Shown here: positions 9,231 through 16,640 of the stretch, piece by piece
Position numbering within the stretch: the first letter of the stretch is position 1
How the letters are laid out: each line of letters starts with the position of its first letter
Assembly (NCBI GenBank): GCA_964431545.1
Contig: CAYSLC010000064.1
Span: forward strand, 1 to 24,359
Source: CAYSLC01 sp964431545
GTDB lineage: Bacteria > Desulfobacterota > Desulfobacteria > Desulfobacterales > JAABSP01
DNA length: 24,359 nucleotides
Direction of reading: 5' to 3'
Position numbers and translations under genes: made by a program
Notes under the pieces: model-generated
What the model was told of the DNA's origin: nothing
The model's input: only the letters and a program-made list of their open reading frames with translations
The model's database searches: none

Positions 9231-9713
9231 TCATTCCCCCGTTCCGGGGGTGTCGTCCCTGTAGAACAGGATGTCGCACGGACCCTCTTCGAGGGCCAGC
9301 CGTGCCGATGCGGTGGGCGTGCCGGCGCCCGCCACCAGGTCCCCCGCGTCGGTGAAGATCGTCGGGGCCGCCACGTTGAAGACGATCTCCTTGCCGGCGA
9401 TTTCGGGGAGCAGGTTGCCGCAGATGACGTTGATCAGCTCCTTCAAGGCGTCGTGGCGCTGCTCCTCCGTGGTCTCCCCGGGATCATCCAGGCCGAGCAT
9501 GTTGCCGGCCAGTTCCGGCAGAACCTCCTCGGAGACCACCATGATCAGTTTTCCGTCGAATTTGCCGGAGAACGAGACGAGGGCGGCGATGCTGTCGGTA
9601 TCGTCCATGGCCCCCCGCTCCTCCTCCCGGAAGGAGAAGATGAAGGCGAGTTTCTCCATGATATCTTCGGCCACCTGGTACAGTTTCTCTTTCGCTTGGA
9701 CTGGATCACTCAT
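9231..9713 (-). CDS. cheX: CheX-like CheY-phosphate phosphatase
   Basis: Member of the CheC/CheX/FliY phosphatase fold, which removes phosphate from CheY. The 160-residue protein has one clear catalytic helix: E92 and N95 in ALKELINVICGN, giving the ExxN pair that positions the hydrolytic water, followed by the conserved GN. A single such motif fits CheX better than CheC, which carries two. Residues 42-75 form the preceding sheet and helix with FDGKLIMVVSEEV. The start codon overlaps the end of cheY2 by 8 bases, so the phosphatase and its probable substrate are translationally coupled. A GGAGG site precedes the start. CheX proteins act as dimers; CheC, not CheX, is the usual CheD partner, so any binding to the CheDs here is inference. 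Confidence 0.88.
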   Translation of the reverse strand: MSDPVQAKEKLYQVAEDIMEKLAFIFSFREEERGAMDDTDSIAALVSFSGKFDGKLIMVVSEEVLPELAGNMLGLDDPGETTEEQRHDALKELINVICGNLLPEIAGKEIVFNVAAPTIFTDAGDLVAGAGTPTASARLALEEGPCDILFYRDDTPGTGE

Positions 9714-10095
9714 CGCTGCCTCCGGTTTCCGTTATCGTTTTTATGGTATCCCGGATTTTCTCCGGTGAAAAGGGCTTGTGAATGAATGCGGCGCCCTTTT
9801 CCTGAAGGGGCTTGAGCCGTGCCTCGCTGCCCTCGGTGGAGATGATGAGGACGGCGACCCCGGAAAGGGCGGGATCGGCCTGGATCCGGTTGACCATCTC
9901 CTCGCCGTTCATCACCGGCATATTGATGTCGGCAATGACCAGATCCACTGTGGCGGATCGGAGAAGATCGAGCCCCTCCGCTCCGTTTCTCGCTTCGTGG
10001 ATCTCCCCCAGGGGGGTCCCGCTCATCCGGAGCGACTTGATGATCATGGCCCGCATCACGTTGCTGTCGTCGACGACCAAGATATTCAGCGCCAT
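9706..10095 (-). CDS. cheY: CheY-like single-domain response regulator (CheY2)
   Basis: Stand-alone receiver of 129 residues with D9 and D10 in VVDDSNVMRAMI, the phospho-acceptor aspartate in VIADINMP, the switch segment LIISTEG and the lysine in FIHKPF. It is close to CheY1 throughout, and 22 residues near the C-terminus are identical although 14 of those codons differ. It overlaps cheX by 8 bases, which implies paired production of regulator and phosphatase. It is 106 bases downstream of the HDOD gene. The output target is unknown; no flagellar motor genes are nearby. Confidence 0.95.
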   Translation of the reverse strand: MALNILVVDDSNVMRAMIIKSLRMSGTPLGEIHEARNGAEGLDLLRSATVDLVIADINMPVMNGEEMVNRIQADPALSGVAVLIISTEGSEARLKPLQEKGAAFIHKPFSPEKIRDTIKTITETGGSDE

Positions 10096-10201
10096 CTTTC
10101 GTTCTCTGCTCCCTTTCCCGCCGATCGGACGATCGGCCGCTGGTTCCGGTTCGGTTTCCGTCCGGGGGGCCGGGGCCCCGGGCCGGTGCGCCGCAAAGGG
10201 G

Positions 10202-11041
10202 TCACATCAGCTGGTTGACCCACTGGAGGGTCTGGCTGGCCACCCATTCCAGGGTGGGCGGCTTGATTCCCAGGCGCCTGGCCGCCTCCGGAGACGGTTT
10301 GTACCGGAGCCCCTCCTTGCCCACGCCGATGCCCATGGACAGACAGAGGGTGTCGGCCACGTGGAGGATATCGGCCCGGGTGTCGGGCGGGTCCGCCGCC
10401 GCCGGCCGGTGGCTCCACCGGACCGCGTGGGCCAGTTGCTCCGGAAACCCCCAGCTCTCCAAAATCCGCGCGCTCACCTCGGCGTGATCGGTGCCGATCA
10501 CCTGCCGTTCGGCCCCTTCGAAGGACTCCCCCCGGGCCGTGACGGAATCGATCTTCCCCTGGACCTGTCGGATCAGACGGCCCAGGATCAGCTTCCCAAT
10601 GTCATGGAAGATGGCGGCGATGAAGAGCCCCCGTACCGAGGACTCCGCCGGGGCCAGTTCCTTGACCAGGCTGTCCGCCGCCATGGAGACCCCCACCGAA
10701 TGGCGCCAGAGGTCGCCGGACCGCAGCTCGTAGCCGGGGATCCGCCGCTGCATCATCAGGCCGGCGTGGCCGGCCATGATGAGCTGCGCCATCCGCACCT
10801 CGCCGAGGGCCGCCATCGCCTCCTGGGGCGACCGGGGCCGCTCGGCGAGCCCGAAATAGGGCAGGGAGGCCAGGTGGAGGAGGATCGCCGAAACCTCCGG
10901 GGTGGCCGACAGGGCCGCCTCGATCCGGGAGGCGTCCACCGGTGTTCCGTCCAGAAAGGACAACAGGGCCACGGAAGCATCGGGAACGCGGGGAAACGCG
11001 TCGATGTGCTCCCGGATCAGGGCCGTGAATCCGTCTTCCAT
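10202..11041 (-). CDS. HDOD-domain signalling protein
   Basis: HDOD proteins are relatives of HD and HD-GYP phosphohydrolases found widely in signalling operons, with mostly unknown biochemistry. This 279-residue protein is nearly all HDOD. The metal-ligand pattern of HD enzymes is retained: H114 (RHSVG), H146 and D147 (FHDIGK), H186 (TDHAEV), H211 (WSHRP), and H227 with D230 (HVADT). It could therefore bind metal, though no GYP motif is present. The start at 11041 is preferred over an ATG at 11083 because a GAGG site lies about 7 bases before it and the upstream choice would overlap the receptor gene. It follows the receptor gene by 22 bases, so it is almost certainly co-expressed. Confidence 0.9.
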   Translation of the reverse strand: MEDGFTALIREHIDAFPRVPDASVALLSFLDGTPVDASRIEAALSATPEVSAILLHLASLPYFGLAERPRSPQEAMAALGEVRMAQLIMAGHAGLMMQRRIPGYELRSGDLWRHSVGVSMAADSLVKELAPAESSVRGLFIAAIFHDIGKLILGRLIRQVQGKIDSVTARGESFEGAERQVIGTDHAEVSARILESWGFPEQLAHAVRWSHRPAAADPPDTRADILHVADTLCLSMGIGVGKEGLRYKPSPEAARRLGIKPPTLEWVASQTLQWVNQLM

Positions 11042-11063
11042 GGTTTCGCCTCGATCTTGGGGG

Positions 11064-12623
11064 TTACGGTTGGCCGGAGTCATCTCCGGAATCGGTCTTC
11101 CCGGACCTTTCCGGACGCCGGCGGGCCGGCTTCGGGGCTTTTTCCGTCCCCTTGCGGCGGGCCTCCCCGGGGGGGAGGCCCGGCGGCCTGGAGTCGGGGG
11201 CGGGTAGCTCCCTTGCCCGGGGGGCCTTGCCCCTCTTTCTTCCTCCGTCGATCCGGCCGGCCTCGGCCCTCCTCTTCTCCCGGGGGTCCTCCGTCCGGGT
11301 TCCGATGAGGGAGACGAGCTTGATGACGAAGATCTTCAGCCGGTCCACCTGCCCGTTGATCTCGTCCAGGGCGGCGGCCATCTCCTCGGCGCTGGCCATG
11401 TTGACCTGGGTCACCTTGTCGATCTCGGTCATGGCGGAACTCACCTGGCGGATCCCCTGGGCCTGCTCCTCCGACGCCGCGGTCACCTCCCCCAGGAGTT
11501 CCTCCACCTTCTTCGATCCGGCCGTCACGTTGGTAAAGGCCTCGTTGGCCTGGCGGACCCAGGTGGTGCCGTTTTGGATGCCCTTGATGGAGGCTTCGAT
11601 GAGATCCGCCGTGTTCCGGGCCGCCTCGCTCGACCGCATGGCCAGGTTCCGCACCTCATCGGCCACCACGGCGAACCCGGCGCCCACCTCCCCGGCCCGG
11701 GCCGCCTCCACCGCGGCGTTGAGGGCGAGCAGGTTGGTCTGGAACGCGATCTCCTCGATGGTCTTGATGATCTTTCGGGTCTCCTCCCCGGTGGTGGAGA
11801 TGTCGTCGATGGAGGTGGTGAGCTGGTCCATGGCATCGGCGGCCTCCCCCACCACCCGGGAGGTCTCCACCATGACGTTGTTGGCGTGCTTCAGGTGCTG
11901 GGCGTTCTGCTGGATCATGGCGTTCATCTCCTCCAGGGAGGCGGAGGTCTCCTCCACCGCGGAGGCCTGGCGGGAGGCCCCTTCGGTCAGCCGGCGGCTG
12001 CCCTCCGAGACCCGGTCGATGGCCCCGTCCACCTCCGTTCCCACCAGGTCGAGGCCGTGGGCGATGGCGGAGACCGGCTTCACCAGGGAGAGGTTGACCA
12101 CGAGAAGGAGGGCCACCGTCAGCAGGGTCCCCATGGCCAGCACCTTGAAGATCATATAGTTCCGCAGATTCTCCAGGGCCTGGTCGATGAACCGGGTGGT
12201 GAAATGGAGCGAGACCGACCCGATCCCCTTCTCCTCGTAGGTGATCTCCTCGGTCTTGACGATAAAGTTGCCCTGGATCTCCCCCTTCGATGGCACCACC
12301 TCCCATTGGTCGTCCCGTTCCCGGGCGGCGAAGACGGTCTTGCCGTCCGATTCCCGGACCACCACGGCGTAGATCCGCTTGTCCATCATCTCCAGGGCGA
12401 TGAGCTTGTCGGTGAGCGCCTCGTCGAGGAACCAGAGGGGCTTCTGGAGACTGTTGGCGAGACGTTTGGAGATGGGGTCGATGATCTCGGCGAAGCTCTC
12501 CTTGAGGCGCCGCTTCTCCCGCAGGTAGTCATAGGCGCTGAATCCGGACGCGATGAGAACGGAGACCACGATCATGATCAGTGAGATCGTCCCCATCCGT
12601 TGTTTGATCGACTCTTGTACCAT
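11064..12623 (-). CDS. Methyl-accepting chemotaxis protein (transmembrane receptor)
   Basis: Receptor of 519 residues that should sense a periplasmic signal and control CheA. Parts: TM1 (about 11-31); a periplasmic sensor of about 125 residues (32-157) in the single-cache or four-helix size range; TM2 (158-180); a short linker without an obvious HAMP; and a long coiled-coil signalling domain (about 200-435) whose tip EIAFQTNLLALNAAVEAARA (291-310) is the CheA/CheW-binding hairpin. Likely modification sites are SAVEETSA (221-228) and AASEEQAQ (382-389). The tail (440-519) is unusual: long, basic, rich in K, R and P, and without a CheR-docking pentapeptide. A GAGGAG site precedes the start. It is the only receptor in the cluster and lies between cheD3 and the HDOD gene. 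Confidence 0.95.
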   Translation of the reverse strand: MVQESIKQRMGTISLIMIVVSVLIASGFSAYDYLREKRRLKESFAEIIDPISKRLANSLQKPLWFLDEALTDKLIALEMMDKRIYAVVVRESDGKTVFAARERDDQWEVVPSKGEIQGNFIVKTEEITYEEKGIGSVSLHFTTRFIDQALENLRNYMIFKVLAMGTLLTVALLLVVNLSLVKPVSAIAHGLDLVGTEVDGAIDRVSEGSRRLTEGASRQASAVEETSASLEEMNAMIQQNAQHLKHANNVMVETSRVVGEAADAMDQLTTSIDDISTTGEETRKIIKTIEEIAFQTNLLALNAAVEAARAGEVGAGFAVVADEVRNLAMRSSEAARNTADLIEASIKGIQNGTTWVRQANEAFTNVTAGSKKVEELLGEVTAASEEQAQGIRQVSSAMTEIDKVTQVNMASAEEMAAALDEINGQVDRLKIFVIKLVSLIGTRTEDPREKRRAEAGRIDGGRKRGKAPRARELPAPDSRPPGLPPGEARRKGTEKAPKPARRRPERSGKTDSGDDSGQP

Positions 12624-12739
12624 GATTGCTCCTCATTCCCCCTGAAATGGTCTCACAGGCCTCCCGAAAAGCGACCCGTTCGCCTGTGCACGGCGCCCGT
12701 GGCGATGAACGGTATCCGTGGCGGTCCGCCGTCCCGCCA

Positions 12740-13213
12740 TCAGATTTCGGTTTTGTGTCCGCCGCTGCTGACCACGGTCCGGCCCGAGGAGAGGTCGAAG
12801 TGGACCGTGCGGCTGGCGATCCCGCCCACGTCCTCCGCTTCCAGCAGGACGTTGTTCTTCCACAGCAGCTTCTTCAAAATGGTATAGTTTCTCTCTCCGA
12901 TCTTGAACATCTCGTTGTTTCCCAGGGGCTGGCCGCATCCGGCCGCCTTGACCACCAGCCGGGATTTCTGCCCCCCGAGCCCGTAGACGTTCTTGAACAG
13001 CTCCGGCACGCCGGTGTCCACGAACATGTACGGGTTGGCCGCCGCCTTCTGGGGGTTGATCTTGGACAGGGGGAGCATGGCGTGGAGGAGCCCCCCCACC
13101 CGGGCGGTGGGATCGTAGATCATCAGCCCCAGGCAGCTTCCCAGCGCATGCGTCACCAGCGTATCCCCCGATTCCCCCACCTTCATGTCCCCAACCAGAA
13201 CGACATATCGCAT
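12740..13213 (-). CDS. cheD: CheD receptor glutamine deamidase (CheD3)
   Basis: A 157-residue CheD of the same subfamily as CheD2 but with the active site intact: T21, C27 in ALGSCLGL and H44 in GGLLHAMLP. It is therefore the probable active member of that pair. The C-terminus carries a short serine- and glycine-rich extension. The start at 13213 is chosen over an upstream in-frame ATG at 13342 because a GGAGGGA site sits just before it, the upstream choice would overlap cheR deeply, and CheD2 starts at the matching residue. It lies 34 bases after cheR and 116 bases before the receptor gene that it presumably modifies. Confidence 0.95.
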   Translation of the reverse strand: MRYVVLVGDMKVGESGDTLVTHALGSCLGLMIYDPTARVGGLLHAMLPLSKINPQKAAANPYMFVDTGVPELFKNVYGLGGQKSRLVVKAAGCGQPLGNNEMFKIGERNYTILKKLLWKNNVLLEAEDVGGIASRTVHFDLSSGRTVVSSGGHKTEI

Positions 13214-13247
13214 GACGCTGTTCCCTCCGCTTTCCAGGGACCATCTC

Positions 13248-14090
13248 CTATTTCCGGTACACGGCGGGCCGGATGTAGTTGAACTTGTGTGAAATGGCCG
13301 ACAGTCCTTCGGAATGTCCGACGAAGAGGTATCCGCCGGCATCCAGGAGGTTCCAGAACCGGTGGATCAGCCGCTGCTGGGTGGGACGATCGAAATAGAT
13401 CATCACGTTCCGGCAGAAGATCACGTCGAAGGGCCCCTTCATGGGCCACGGCTCCATCAGATTGAGTCTCGCCAGCCGGACCATGGAGCGCACGTTCTCC
13501 TTGAGCCGGTACATGGGGGGCGATCGGTCCTTGACCTTGGAGAAATACTTGGGCAAAAGCCCTTTGGGCAGATCCCGCAGGGTCTCCTCGCTGAAGAGCC
13601 CGGCCCGGGCCCGTTCCAGCATCCGGCCCGAGATGTCGGTGGCCAGGATCTTGATGTCCCTGAAATCGATGTCCGGGATCGTCTCCCGGAGCAGGATGGC
13701 CAGGGAGAAGGACTCTTCTCCCGAGGAGCAGGCCGCGGTCCAGAAGCGCATCCTGCGCTGCCGGGCGTGGGGCAGCACCTGGTCCCGGAGGAAGTCGAAG
13801 TGGGCCGGCTCCCGGAAGAAGGAGGTCTTGTTGGTGGTCATGACGTCCACCATCAACCCCAGCTCCTCCTGCCCCTGCTCGCTTTCGATGTAGTTGATGT
13901 AGGCGTCGAAGCTTTCCATCCCCAGGGCACGGAGCCGTTTCATGAGCCGGGCCCGCACCAGGGCCTCCTTGCCCTCCTTGAGGTAGATGCCGCACAGCTC
14001 GTGGACGATCTGGCTCACCTTGCGGAACTGCTTGTCGGTCAGCTCCACCGACATCAGATTGAGGCGCCATTTGTCGTCCGGCCGGGCCAT
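13248..14090 (-). CDS. cheR: CheR receptor methyltransferase
   Basis: Methylates receptor glutamates using S-adenosylmethionine, opposing CheB. The 280-residue protein has an N-terminal all-helical domain (about 14-80) and a Rossmann methyltransferase domain. Family motifs are in place: TTNKTSFFRE (85-94), FWTAACSSGEESFSLA (116-131) for SAM binding, D152 in ILATDIS, and FDVIFCRNVMIYF (221-233). The ATG at 14090 is chosen; a TTG at 14099 overlapping the cheA stop is a possible alternative, and the ribosome site is weak for both. The gene starts within a few bases of the end of cheA, so the two are coupled. No TPR extension is present. Confidence 0.96.
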   Translation of the reverse strand: MARPDDKWRLNLMSVELTDKQFRKVSQIVHELCGIYLKEGKEALVRARLMKRLRALGMESFDAYINYIESEQGQEELGLMVDVMTTNKTSFFREPAHFDFLRDQVLPHARQRRMRFWTAACSSGEESFSLAILLRETIPDIDFRDIKILATDISGRMLERARAGLFSEETLRDLPKGLLPKYFSKVKDRSPPMYRLKENVRSMVRLARLNLMEPWPMKGPFDVIFCRNVMIYFDRPTQQRLIHRFWNLLDAGGYLFVGHSEGLSAISHKFNYIRPAVYRK

Positions 14091-14095
14091 GGCCC

Positions 14096-16366
14096 TCAAT
14101 CGTCCGCCCGATCATCGACGCCGTGCCCCTTCTTCGGCTTCCGGCCGTCGTCGGTGTGGGCGATGCGCACCAGCCCGCCCACATCGAGGATGAGCCCCAC
14201 CCGGCCGTTGGGCATGATGGCGCTGCCCGATATGCCGGTAATGGCGCCCAGGGCCTCCCCCAGCGTCTTGATGACGATCTGCTGGCTGCCGATGAGTTCG
14301 TCCACAAGGATGCCGGCCTGGCGGGCGTCGTCCTCCACCACCACCACGATGCCCCGGCTGGGGTCGGTCTCCGCCCCCTCGATGTCGAAGAGTTCGGCCA
14401 GGCGAAACAGGGGGATGAGCCGGTCCTGGATCGACAGCATCTCCCCCCGGTTGAGGACCCGGGTCAGGTCGTCGGGGGAGGGCTGGATGGAGCGGATGAT
14501 GGAGATGGTGGGGATCACGTACCGCTCCTCCCGGACCCGGACCACCATGCCGTCGATGATGGCCAGGGTCAGGGGCAGGCTGATCTTGAAGATACTCCCC
14601 TCCCCTGGGGTCGACCCCACCTCGATGCCGCCCCGGAGGCTTTCGATGTTGGTCTTGACCACGTCCATTCCGACCCCCCGGCCCGAGACCTCCGAGACCA
14701 CCTTGGCGGTGGAGAACCCCGGCTCGAAGATCAGGCCGTAGACGTCCCGTTCCCCCAGGGCGCCGGCCTCCTGGATCAGCCCCCGCTCCAGGGCCTTGGC
14801 CAGGATCGCCTCCCGGTCGAGCCCCCGGCCGTCATCGCTGATCTCCACCACCACGTTTCCGGCGGTGTGGTAGGCGGCCAGGCGGATGGTGCCGTACTGG
14901 GGTTTTCCCACCGCGTCCCGGTCCGGGGGGCTTTCGATGCCGTGGTCCACGGCGTTGCGAACCATGTGCACCAGGGGGTCGTTGATGATGTCGACCATGT
15001 TCCGGTCGATCTCCGTCTCCTCCCCTTCGGCCACGAACCGGATCTTCTTTCCGGCCTTCCGGGACAGATCCCGGACCAGGCGGGCCATCTTCTGGAAGGT
15101 GGCCTTGAGGGGGATCATCCGCATGGACATGGACATGCTCTGGAGTTCCCGGACGATTTTGCCGGTCTGGGAGACCTTCTTGATCAGCTCATGGTGACGC
15201 CCGCTGGTCACCACCTGGTCCTGGGCCACCATGCTGTGGGAGACCACCAGTTCGCCCACCATGTCGATGAACCGGTCGAGGCGTTCCACGGGGACCCGAA
15301 CCGTCGATTCCACCAACTGGCGGGTGGCCTCCGGCCGCTTGACGGCATCGGTCTCCNNNNNNNNNNNNNNNNNNNNNNNNNNNNNNNNNNNNNNNNNNNN
15401 NNNNNNNNNNNNNNNNNNNNNNNNNNNNNNNNNNNNNNNNNNNNNNNNNNNNNNNNCCGGCTCCGGTTCCTGGCCGGCCCCGGGCCCGGAGGCCCCGTCC
15501 CCGGCCGGTTCCGGCGCCTCTTCCGCGTCCGGAGGCTCGACCGGTTCGGGCTCCGGGATCGGCCCGTAGGGCGGGGGCTCCGGCTCTTCGTCCCCGGGGA
15601 GGTCGGCGGCCTCGGGCTCGGTCAGGGTCCTCACCAGGTCGTCGTAGTTCCGGGGTTTATGGATGGGGGCGCCCGAAAGCCCCCCCTGGGTGGCGGCGAT
15701 CAGCTCCTTGAGCATGTCCACGGACCGGAAGGAGAGATCGGCGTAGCTGCCGGCATACCGGATCTCCCGGTCCCGGACCCGGCTCAGCAGGGTCTCGGCG
15801 CGGTGGGCCAGGTCGGAGATGAGGGTCAGCTCCAGGAAGGCGGAGGTCCCCTTGATGGTGTGGAAGGCCCGGAAAACCGTGCTCACCGCGTCCATGTCGT
15901 CCGGATTCGCCTCCAGGTCCAGCAGCGCCTCCTCGGCGTTGCCGATCAGGTCGGCGCTCTCGTTGATGAAGGCGTTCAGCAGGTCCGGATCCACCGCTTC
16001 GGGCAGGGGGAAAACCTCTTCCGGGGGCGGGGTCTCGGGCTCCGAAGGGCCTCTGCCCCCGGCGCCGTTCGCTTCCTTGTGGGAATCATCCATTTTCCGC
16101 GCCTCCTCCTGGGCGTCCATGGCGGCCTCGATGAGCGTTCCGATCTCCTTCAACCGTTCCGGACGCCGAACCTGGGACGAGGGGTCCCCGGCGGCCAGCT
16201 CCCCGGCGATCCCCGCCGCCTCCCGGACCTTGGAGAGGCCGGGCGCGGGCGGTCCGCCCCGCTCGGCGATCTCGGACAACATCCGGCCCAGGCGGTCGAT
16301 CTCCGGGAGATCGTCCGGCTCGATTTGGACCAACAGGGCCGCCGCGTCGTTCAGGGATGAAGTCAA
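14096..16366 (-). CDS. cheA: CheA sensor histidine kinase (linker interrupted by assembly gap)
   Basis: Central kinase that phosphorylates the CheYs and CheB. Order from the chosen TTG start: an acidic helical N-terminal region of about 110 residues that I cannot assign; the HPt (P1) domain with phospho-accepting H169 in FRAFHTIKGTSAF; a long proline- and glutamate-rich linker cut by 100 N; the P3 dimerisation domain (DRFIDMVGELVVSHS); the ATPase with HMVRNAVDHG, SDDGRGLD and SGRGVGMDVV; and a C-terminal CheW-like P5 domain. A CheY-binding P2 domain is not visible but could lie in the gap. The TTG at 16366 is favoured by a GGAGG site 5 bases upstream; ATG 16396 and TTG 16423 in the same frame lack one. 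The frame is continuous across the gap at 100 N. Confidence 0.95.
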   Translation of the reverse strand: MTSSLNDAAALLVQIEPDDLPEIDRLGRMLSEIAERGGPPAPGLSKVREAAGIAGELAAGDPSSQVRRPERLKEIGTLIEAAMDAQEEARKMDDSHKEANGAGGRGPSEPETPPPEEVFPLPEAVDPDLLNAFINESADLIGNAEEALLDLEANPDDMDAVSTVFRAFHTIKGTSAFLELTLISDLAHRAETLLSRVRDREIRYAGSYADLSFRSVDMLKELIAATQGGLSGAPIHKPRNYDDLVRTLTEPEAADLPGDEEPEPPPYGPIPEPEPVEPPDAEEAPEPAGDGASGPGAGQEPEPXXXXXXXXXXXXXXXXXXXXXXXXXXXXXXXXXXETDAVKRPEATRQLVESTVRVPVERLDRFIDMVGELVVSHSMVAQDQVVTSGRHHELIKKVSQTGKIVRELQSMSMSMRMIPLKATFQKMARLVRDLSRKAGKKIRFVAEGEETEIDRNMVDIINDPLVHMVRNAVDHGIESPPDRDAVGKPQYGTIRLAAYHTAGNVVVEISDDGRGLDREAILAKALERGLIQEAGALGERDVYGLIFEPGFSTAKVVSEVSGRGVGMDVVKTNIESLRGGIEVGSTPGEGSIFKISLPLTLAIIDGMVVRVREERYVIPTISIIRSIQPSPDDLTRVLNRGEMLSIQDRLIPLFRLAELFDIEGAETDPSRGIVVVVEDDARQAGILVDELIGSQQIVIKTLGEALGAITGISGSAIMPNGRVGLILDVGGLVRIAHTDDGRKPKKGHGVDDRADD
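15357..15456. other. Assembly gap of exactly 100 N inside cheA
   Basis: Scaffolding placeholder of unknown length. It falls in the linker between HPt and dimerisation domains, right after a stretch of P, E, G and A codons, a very GC-rich low-complexity sequence likely to defeat assembly. The real linker may be longer and could hide a P2 domain or a second HPt. Confidence 0.95.
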
Positions 16367-16640
16367 AGGATCCTCCGAATTTACAGTTGGATGCATATCT
16401 GCTCGCCATGTCGTCGAAGACAAACGGTATCAGGGTTGCTTTTCCGGGCGTTCCGCCCGTCTTTTTATTGATTTTTCCACGGCAGGGCAACATGTTTTTT
16501 GGAGGGATGCGGATGGCGGAGCCGCCGGACGGTTCCTCCCCGGAACCCCGGCGTGGTCGGGCCGGAGCGCGGACGCTTCTCCGGACGGCGGCGCGCGGAG
16601 GGCTATTCGGGAAGAGAGCGGGCGTCGTACAAGCGTACAC
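16367..16640. other. cheA leader / intergenic region with several hairpins
   Basis: 274 bases without a credible gene between the DUF4388 gene and cheA. A potential three-way RNA structure spans 16521-16592: outer stem GCCGCCG (16521-16527) with CGGCGGC (16586-16592), hairpin GGTTCC-TCCCC-GGAACC (16531-16547), and hairpin CCGGAG with CTCCGG (16562-16567, 16579-16584). A further hairpin CGGGCG-TTC-CGCCCG (16445-16459) is followed by T-rich sequence on the plus strand, which would act as a terminator for an antisense transcript only. A cheA promoter presumably lies here; TTGCCC then TAAAAA with 17-base spacing on the minus strand near 16465-16493 is the best, weak candidate. Confidence 0.4.

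Noticed and set aside
11574..12584. Plus-strand frame of 336 codons antisense to the receptor gene
   Set aside because: Composition (G, D, H, L, V repeats) follows from the reverse strand of the MCP; no start signal.
14123..16360. 745-codon plus-strand open frame antisense to cheA
   Set aside because: Shadow frame of GC-rich cheA; no family motif, no ribosome site.
16445..16470. Hairpin followed by T-rich sequence, looking like a plus-strand terminator
   Set aside because: No plus-strand gene lies upstream, and for the minus-strand transcripts no T run follows, so it is not called as a functional terminator.
16367..16500. Possible c-di-GMP (GEMM) riboswitch in front of cheA
   Set aside because: The conserved GEMM core and tetraloop-receptor sequences were not found; only simple hairpins are present.
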